This document shows positions 59,483 to 64,000 of a stretch of DNA of 64,000 nucleotides, piece after piece. Every line of letters begins with the position of its first letter. Within the stretch, counting starts at the first letter, position 1. The stretch covers positions 124,001 to 188,000 of the forward strand of contig NZ_BOVQ01000005.1 in the NCBI RefSeq assembly GCF_018403765.1, read 5' to 3'. The translations under genes were made by a program, and so were the position numbers. This DNA is from Lactococcus nasutitermitis (GTDB lineage Bacteria; Bacillota; Bacilli; Lactobacillales; Streptococcaceae). The notes under the pieces are model-generated. The model ran no database searches and was not told the origin of the DNA. It saw nothing but the letters and a program-made list of their open reading frames with translations.

Positions 59483-60093
59483 TTATGCTGTAAAAATGAT
59501 TTTGGTAAGCTAAAGATATGAGCTAGATTATTTTCAATGACAAGTGAGAGGACTTTTGAAGAGACATAAACGGAAATCACGGTCAAAAGTGTACGTTCAA
59601 CACCTAAGAAAATGCTGGAGGGAATTATCACCGACAAATCTGAAATCAATAAGCCATGACTTTTACGAATTTGGAATTTCTTTTCCAAGATTTTAGCAAC
59701 GAGACTTCCGCTGGCAGAAGTCGCTTCACCTAGATAAATTAGACCAATTCCACCGCCCATCGTAGCACCAGCTAAGATTGCCGCCAGCACAGGATAAGGA
59801 ATTTCAAACTGAATAGGTACGACAAGACGCAAAAAAAGGGTGCTTAACAAAACGACAAAAATTGTCCTAAAAATAAGATTTTTATTAAAATAACGATAGC
59901 TAAAAGCAATCAGCAAGCCATTAAGCAAAAAATTGCTGAAATAAGCTGGGATATGAAAGAGATAAACACCCATCGCAGTTAGTCCAGGTACGCCACCTTC
60001 TCCCAGATTGTTGGGAATAGATAAACAGCTCACAGAAATAGCAATAGACAATGAGCCTAAGATAATCAAGCTGTACTCCTTAAATTTTTTCAC
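59461..60093 (-). CDS. YitT-family membrane protein
   Basis: 210 residues from the likely GTG at 60093 (AAAGGA about 10 bases upstream); the frame extends to an ATG at 60138, which lies inside a hairpin (about 60115-60148) in the leader. Five or six hydrophobic segments (SLIILGSLSIAISVSCLSIP; ILAGATMGGGIGLIYLGEAT; SGSLVAKILEKKF). The N-terminal part of the YitT/DUF161 family; the usual C-terminal DUF2179 domain is absent. Transport function unknown. Confidence 0.82.
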   Translation of the reverse strand: MKKFKEYSLIILGSLSIAISVSCLSIPNNLGEGGVPGLTAMGVYLFHIPAYFSNFLLNGLLIAFSYRYFNKNLIFRTIFVVLLSTLFLRLVVPIQFEIPYPVLAAILAGATMGGGIGLIYLGEATSASGSLVAKILEKKFQIRKSHGLLISDLSVIIPSSIFLGVERTLLTVISVYVSSKVLSLVIENNLAHIFSLPKSFLQHKKSNSQI

Positions 60094-60262
60094 TCCTAAA
60101 AAGTCCTTTCTCCTGAGAAAAAAGTCTGCCTCCGACACAGGCTTTTTTCCATGTAAAACATAACTTTATCATAAGTCAGTCAATTTATCAACTATATAAT
60201 ATGTTTAATTTTATAATTAAAAAATGACGAAATGTGATTTTTTAATTTACAAAAAGTGAGAA

Positions 60263-60292
60263 AAAAATGAGAAAGTAAAATTCTCATTTTTT
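60263..60292 (-). terminator. Terminator of the murT-gatD operon
   Basis: Minus-strand AATGAGA / TCTCATT followed by TTTTTT, 5-10 bases after gatD. Confidence 0.85.
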
Positions 60293-60296
60293 TGTC

Positions 60297-61079
60297 TTAA
60301 TGACTGGCTTTGCGTTTCATATCTGTGATTTCTTGTCCGATTTCTTCTTGAGAAAGAATGTCTTCAAAGTCAGTAAGTTCAATCGTTTCGCCATATTTTT
60401 GTTTCAAAGCTGTTGTGACTAAGCGGTAAGCGATGCGGACATTTCGTGAAAGAAGTGGTCCGTGAAAATAAGACCCAAAGGTATTTTTGTAAATCAATCC
60501 TTCTTCGCCAGAACTTCCGTTATTGCCCCCGCCGTAAATGACGGTGCCAAGCGCTTTTTCGTCCTCTGCAAGGTAGGTTCTGCCACCGTGATTTTCAAAA
60601 CCGTAGTAAGTTTCGCCAAATTCATCATTGCGAATTTCGACATCGCCGATAATCCTGTCATTCCCAGGATTTTCTGTATAATGTCCAAGAATGCCTGTAC
60701 AGTTGATTTTGCGCCCTGTGGCATCTGTATAATATTGTCCAAGCATTTGATAACCGCCACAGATTGCGAGCATTGGTTTTCCAGCTCCGATATAGTTTTT
60801 TAGCGGTTTTGACAGTTCTGTCAAACTTTCTGAAATGATTTCCTGCTCATAATCTTGCCCGCCACCCCAAAAAACGAGGTCATAAGTATTTTCGTCAAAA
60901 ATATCACCAAGTGAGACGATGTCAAAAGTTACATCAGCTCCGAGTTTTTCAGCAACGTATTTGAGCATGAGAATATTTCCATTGTCGCCGTAAGTATTCA
61001 TCAAATCGCCAAAAAGATGGGCAACTCGCAAACTGTAAAGTGGATTTTCTAAATTTGATTTTATAGAAGTGTAAGTCAT
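60297..61079 (-). CDS. gatD: Lipid II isoglutaminyl synthase, glutamine amidotransferase subunit GatD
   Basis: 260 residues, AAAAGGAG upstream. CobB/CobQ-like glutaminase: [15 protein letters not shown], nucleophile Cys in [11 protein letters not shown] (about residue 105), His in [10 protein letters not shown] (about residue 206). Supplies ammonia to MurT for amidation of D-glutamate in lipid II. A palindrome copy encodes SLTELSKPL near residue 88. Twelve bases after the radical SAM gene. Confidence 0.95.
   Translation of the reverse strand: MTYTSIKSNLENPLYSLRVAHLFGDLMNTYGDNGNILMLKYVAEKLGADVTFDIVSLGDIFDENTYDLVFWGGGQDYEQEIISESLTELSKPLKNYIGAGKPMLAICGGYQMLGQYYTDATGRKINCTGILGHYTENPGNDRIIGDVEIRNDEFGETYYGFENHGGRTYLAEDEKALGTVIYGGGNNGSSGEEGLIYKNTFGSYFHGPLLSRNVRIAYRLVTTALKQKYGETIELTDFEDILSQEEIGQEITDMKRKASH
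60808..60825. repeat. Minimal palindrome in gatD
   Basis: TTTGACAG-TT-CTGTCAAA, read on the minus strand as SLTELSKPL. Confidence 0.88.
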
Positions 61080-61091
61080 GAAATCTCCTTT

Positions 61092-62384
61092 TTATTTCGT
61101 ATGTTTCAGTGCGCGCCAATATCCAAAGTTTATCACAAAGTTGATGAGAAGATGTGTTTTTGATACTTTTGCACGGCGAATAAATGAGTTAAGAGAATAA
61201 AATTTCTTGCGAAAAGTTTGATAACCAGTAAATAATTCGTCTGCACTCATGTTTTTCGGCTGAAAGACGACTTTTGTTTTTGCATTGTAATCCGTCCAGT
61301 CACTTGATAGAAGTCGATTTTGCCGTTTGAATTGATGATACAAAGGCGTTTTGGGTAAAGGGGTCAAGAGACTCACTGTCACACCGTCAATGCCGTAGCG
61401 CTCGCATTTTTCCAAGGTTAGGTCAAAACAAGTTTTGTCATCACCATCAAAACCAAAGACAATCCCAGCCTGAATCAGGAGTTTATTGTGATGAATGAGC
61501 TGAATGATGGCTTCCTCGTCAGATAGTTTGTTGACCGTTTTGTGCGCATGACGAAGTGACTTTTCAGAAAAAGTCTCAATACCGCAAAACAGGGTGAGAC
61601 AGCCTGCTTTGCGTGCCAAAGCTAGTAATTCCGTGTCATTACAGTCTGCCAGCGTCACCTGCGCCGCAAATTTTTTCTTAATCCCAGATTTTGCCATTTC
61701 GCGAAATAAATCCTTGGCAAAGTCAACCGATCCAAATAGATTGTCGTCCCAGAAAACGAAATAGTGCGCTGGCAGGGCTTTTATTTCAGCAATCACCTCA
61801 GCAACGGGGCGCGTGCGATAACAGTCGTGATAAATCTGTTTCATATTGCAAAAACTACAGGCATAAGGACAACCGCGTGTTGCAATGACGACTCCCATCA
61901 TCGTTTTTGAGCGATTTTTGAGTAAATCCCAGCGAGGTTGCGGGAGATGTTCAAGACTTGGATAGTGGTCACTCATATAGCTTTTTTGAGCTTTTCCGTC
62001 CAAAAAATCCTGCAAAAATGCTGGCCAGATTTCTTCCGCTTCGCCAATGATAATCGTGTCGCAAAAGGCCTCAGCTTCCTCGGGTTCAAGTGTCGGATGC
62101 GGTCCGCCAAAGACGACATAACTTCCTGAAGTGCGAAATTTCTCTGCCATCTCGTAGCAATGTCTGCTGTTTGGCGTATTGACCGTCATCGCCACTAAAT
62201 CAAACGATTCATCAAATGTGACGATATCCGCATATTCATCCCAAAGTGTGATGTCAAACAGATTTTCATCAACAAATGCTGCCAAATAAGGCATCGTCAT
62301 CTGTGAAAAATTATTGAGCTGCTTGTGGCGAAAGGCACGGATTTCAGGATTTTCCGGTTGAATGAGTAGGAGAGATTTTTTCAT
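61092..62384 (-). CDS. Radical SAM enzyme with N-terminal B12-binding-like domain
   Basis: 430 residues. Residues 1-150: Rossmann-type fold of the cobalamin-binding radical SAM class (SLLLIQPENPEIRAFRHKQL; YVVFGGPHPTLEPEEAEAFC; TIIIGEAEEIWPAFLQDFL). Residues 165-340: radical SAM barrel with RGCPYACSFCNMK giving the CxxxCxxC 4Fe-4S site, and GIETFSEKSL; C-terminal region to 430 of unknown type. Substrate unknown. It lies between murT and gatD, 92 and 12 bases away and on the same strand, so it is co-transcribed with the lipid II amidation genes; a wall or lipid substrate is an inference from that. Confidence 0.85.
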   Translation of the reverse strand: MKKSLLLIQPENPEIRAFRHKQLNNFSQMTMPYLAAFVDENLFDITLWDEYADIVTFDESFDLVAMTVNTPNSRHCYEMAEKFRTSGSYVVFGGPHPTLEPEEAEAFCDTIIIGEAEEIWPAFLQDFLDGKAQKSYMSDHYPSLEHLPQPRWDLLKNRSKTMMGVVIATRGCPYACSFCNMKQIYHDCYRTRPVAEVIAEIKALPAHYFVFWDDNLFGSVDFAKDLFREMAKSGIKKKFAAQVTLADCNDTELLALARKAGCLTLFCGIETFSEKSLRHAHKTVNKLSDEEAIIQLIHHNKLLIQAGIVFGFDGDDKTCFDLTLEKCERYGIDGVTVSLLTPLPKTPLYHQFKRQNRLLSSDWTDYNAKTKVVFQPKNMSADELFTGYQTFRKKFYSLNSFIRRAKVSKTHLLINFVINFGYWRALKHTK

Positions 62385-62476
62385 ATGTTAATTTCTTCTT
62401 TTCAGAGCAGGGCTAGTTTACAAAAAATTATGATGAAAGAAGCTCTTTTATCTTGACTGCGAAAATTACTAGGCAT

Positions 62477-63820
62477 TTATTTCATTTCTCCAGAAATCAA
62501 ATGTGCTTGTGCCAAGAGTTCGCGCATTTCGAGCATAGCGGTATAAGTGGCGAGGATATAAATGTGTTCTGACGAGCTTGATTTGAGAGCTTCCAGAACT
62601 TCTGATAAATTTGACAGTTCTGTCAAATTTTCAAAACCAGCAACTCGTAAGCGGCGCGCCATTTCATTGTGTCTGACACCGCCCGTTATCACGCTGTCAA
62701 TTTTCATATCATTGAGCAATTCAAAATTGGCATCCCAAATCCAGCTGGTATCAATCCCATCAGCATAGTTTGCGTTGAGTAAACTGACAAGTGTAAAAGG
62801 ATAATCTGCCAATTTCATCATTTCCAGTGCTTGATTTGCTCCGACAGGATTTTTTATCAGTACAATCGTTGCCGATTTTTCTCCTATTTTGAAGGTTTCT
62901 TGTCGTCCGAAAACGGCTTTAGATTCATTAAAACCTGATTTTATGGTTGTTGCAGGAACTTTGTAAAATTCAGCAACAGAAACGGCAGCGAGTGCATTGT
63001 AGATATTATAAAGCCCGCCAACATTGATTTTATAGCTATTTTTATCAATTACAAACTCAGAAGATGTATTTGTAATTTTTGACAGTTCTGTCAAAGAAAA
63101 ATCAAGTTCAGGACGATGGAAACCACAGTTTTGACAGATATAATTGCCAAGATTAGCATAAGTATTGCTTTTATAATCCAAAATATGATGACAAACAGGA
63201 CATAAAACCCCTTCTGTGTTATAATGCGCCCGAGCTGGTTCATGATTTTCATGATTAAAACCATAATATTTTACAGGATTAACAAGCTTTTTTGAGTTGA
63301 ACAGAGGACTGTCGCCATTAAGCAAAACAGTCGCTTCTGGACTATTTGCAGCACCTTCAACAATAAAGTTATAAGTGGTATAAATCTCGCCATAGCGGTC
63401 CATCTGGTCGCGGAAAATATTAGTGAACACAAACAGCGAAGGTTTGATATACTGAGTGATTTTTGGCAAACTTGCCTCATCAATCTCAAGGACAGCATAG
63501 CCTTTTTTGCCCGCACGAACTTTGGGCGCCTTTAGAAAAGTGGAAACAATCCCAGTAATCATGTTTGCCCCAGACGGATTTGTAACGACTTGTCCAAAAG
63601 CTTTTTCCAAAATCCCTACAGTCAAGGCTGTCGTGAGAGTTTTTCCGTTGGTTCCAGTTACTACGATAATTTCATAATTTTTAGTCATTTCAGCTAAAAT
63701 ATCAGCATCAAATTTTAGCGCAATTTTCCCTGGTAAAGTCGAGCCTCGATGGAAAAATTTTTCCAAGATAAAGAGTGAAGACCGTCCAGCGAAACGCGCC
63801 CATGAAGATTTTATAGTCAT
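62477..63820 (-). CDS. murT: Lipid II isoglutaminyl synthase, Mur ligase-like subunit MurT
   Basis: 447 residues. Mur ligase ATP site [14 protein letters not shown], central domain with a zinc ribbon (CPVC ... CQNC, about residues 206-240), and a C-terminal DUF1727 domain ([14 protein letters not shown]). Amidates the D-Glu of lipid II together with GatD. Two palindrome copies encode SLTELSK after the ribbon and NLTELSN near residue 398. The promoter lies directly on the ATG (leaderless candidate). Confidence 0.95.
   Translation of the reverse strand: MTIKSSWARFAGRSSLFILEKFFHRGSTLPGKIALKFDADILAEMTKNYEIIVVTGTNGKTLTTALTVGILEKAFGQVVTNPSGANMITGIVSTFLKAPKVRAGKKGYAVLEIDEASLPKITQYIKPSLFVFTNIFRDQMDRYGEIYTTYNFIVEGAANSPEATVLLNGDSPLFNSKKLVNPVKYYGFNHENHEPARAHYNTEGVLCPVCHHILDYKSNTYANLGNYICQNCGFHRPELDFSLTELSKITNTSSEFVIDKNSYKINVGGLYNIYNALAAVSVAEFYKVPATTIKSGFNESKAVFGRQETFKIGEKSATIVLIKNPVGANQALEMMKLADYPFTLVSLLNANYADGIDTSWIWDANFELLNDMKIDSVITGGVRHNEMARRLRVAGFENLTELSNLSEVLEALKSSSSEHIYILATYTAMLEMRELLAQAHLISGEMK
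62607..62630. repeat. Minimal palindrome in murT (1)
   Basis: AAATTTGACAG-TT-CTGTCAAATTT, read on the minus strand as NLTELSNLS. Confidence 0.9.
63075..63095. repeat. Minimal palindrome in murT (2)
   Basis: TTTTTGACAG-TT-CTGTCAAAG, read on the minus strand as SLTELSKIT. Confidence 0.88.
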
Positions 63821-63826
63821 AGCACC

Positions 63827-63835
63827 ATTTTACCA
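63827..63835 (-). promoter_or_regulatory. Extended -10 promoter of murT
   Basis: Minus-strand TG-G-TAAAAT ending 6 bases before the murT ATG at 63820, leaving no room for a ribosome site. Confidence 0.55.
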
Positions 63836-63841
63836 TAAATA

Positions 63842-63850
63842 TGCTATAAT
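63842..63850 (+). promoter_or_regulatory. Extended -10 promoter of the rightmost gene
   Basis: TG-C-TATAAT, 70 bases before the start at 63920. Confidence 0.6.
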
Positions 63851-63919
63851 AATAGAAAATAATTCTGTGAGAAAGCACAAAAATTCTCACATTTTAATCA
63901 AAAATAGAAAGAGGTTATA

Positions 63920-64000
63920 ATGAGCAAGATTTTTCAACAAGGCAGTTACAGTACTCTTTATGGTGGTTTATATGAAGGAACAATCACAGCAGAAGAAGCG
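63920..64000 (+). CDS. Probable alpha-acetolactate decarboxylase (3' end outside window)
   Basis: Only 27 codons are present, after AAAGAGG (63908-63914). The sequence QQGSYSTLYGGLYEGTITAE resembles the N-terminus of acetolactate decarboxylases (S/T-L-x-x-GLYEG motif), enzymes that turn alpha-acetolactate into acetoin. The fragment is short, so the call is tentative. Confidence 0.5.
   Translation, partial: MSKIFQQGSYSTLYGGLYEGTITAEEA

Overview
The window looks like chromosome of a low-GC Gram-positive coccus of the Streptococcaceae, most likely Lactococcus in the broad sense (including the L. raffinolactis/piscium group). The grounds are the gene order racE-rdgB-phosphoesterase-cbpB-xerD-like-scpA-scpB-rluB, a CodY-type box before the branched-chain aminotransferase, murT/gatD, tandem fluC, and a prophage with r1t-type lysis genes and lactococcal-style receptor-binding tips. 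The species is inferred, not proven.

Positions 1-15251 are the late half of a siphovirus prophage, all on the + strand: portal (cut by the window edge), ClpP-like prohead protease, HK97-type capsid with a frameshifted Ig-like extension, four head-tail joining and tail-completion proteins, major tail protein, tail chaperones G/GT joined by a -1 frameshift on A7, an independently promoted membrane moron, tape measure, distal tail and baseplate proteins, receptor-binding protein, XhlA-like protein, holin and a GH25 endolysin with a probable internal start. Positions 15252-18513 hold accessory DNA: a 13-unit octamer array, a two-gene membrane/coiled-coil cargo operon of unknown function, and a second receptor-binding-like protein with its own transcription unit.

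Positions 18645-21714 are a type VII secretion LXG toxin cassette (two small partner proteins, the LXG effector, two candidate immunity proteins). It is followed by an att-like direct repeat, an internally deleted integrase, a small unknown gene, a GIY-YIG nuclease and a second copy of the repeat. This is most simply read as the right end of the prophage next to a 1.6 kb remnant of a second integrated element. An XRE regulator with a well-formed operator/promoter region follows.

From about 24.7 kb the sequence is core chromosome: rbgA-rnhB, an MscS channel, bcaT, gltB-gltD (glutamate synthase), lysA, a UPF0154 protein, the racE-to-rluB cluster, azoreductase, two RibU-type riboflavin transporter S components behind an FMN riboswitch, a heterodimeric ABC exporter, glyQ...glyS behind an unusually short T-box, fluC1-fluC2 behind a fluoride riboswitch, a polysaccharide deacetylase, nadD divergent from pncB-acetyltransferase-nadE, a YitT protein, and murT-radical SAM-gatD. 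The first 27 codons of a probable acetolactate decarboxylase gene close the window.

The most striking unexplained structure is a short palindrome, TTTTTGACAG / CTGTCAAAAA with two free bases between the arms. I count 20 copies in the 39 kb of core chromosome and none in the prophage. Thirteen lie inside genes, where they are read through in frame, mostly as LT-x-LSK or otherwise as FD-x-x-VK. The same arms bound five larger intergenic elements (about 55-175 bp) that share internal modules. This suggests one family of dispersed elements whose smallest form is the palindrome itself.
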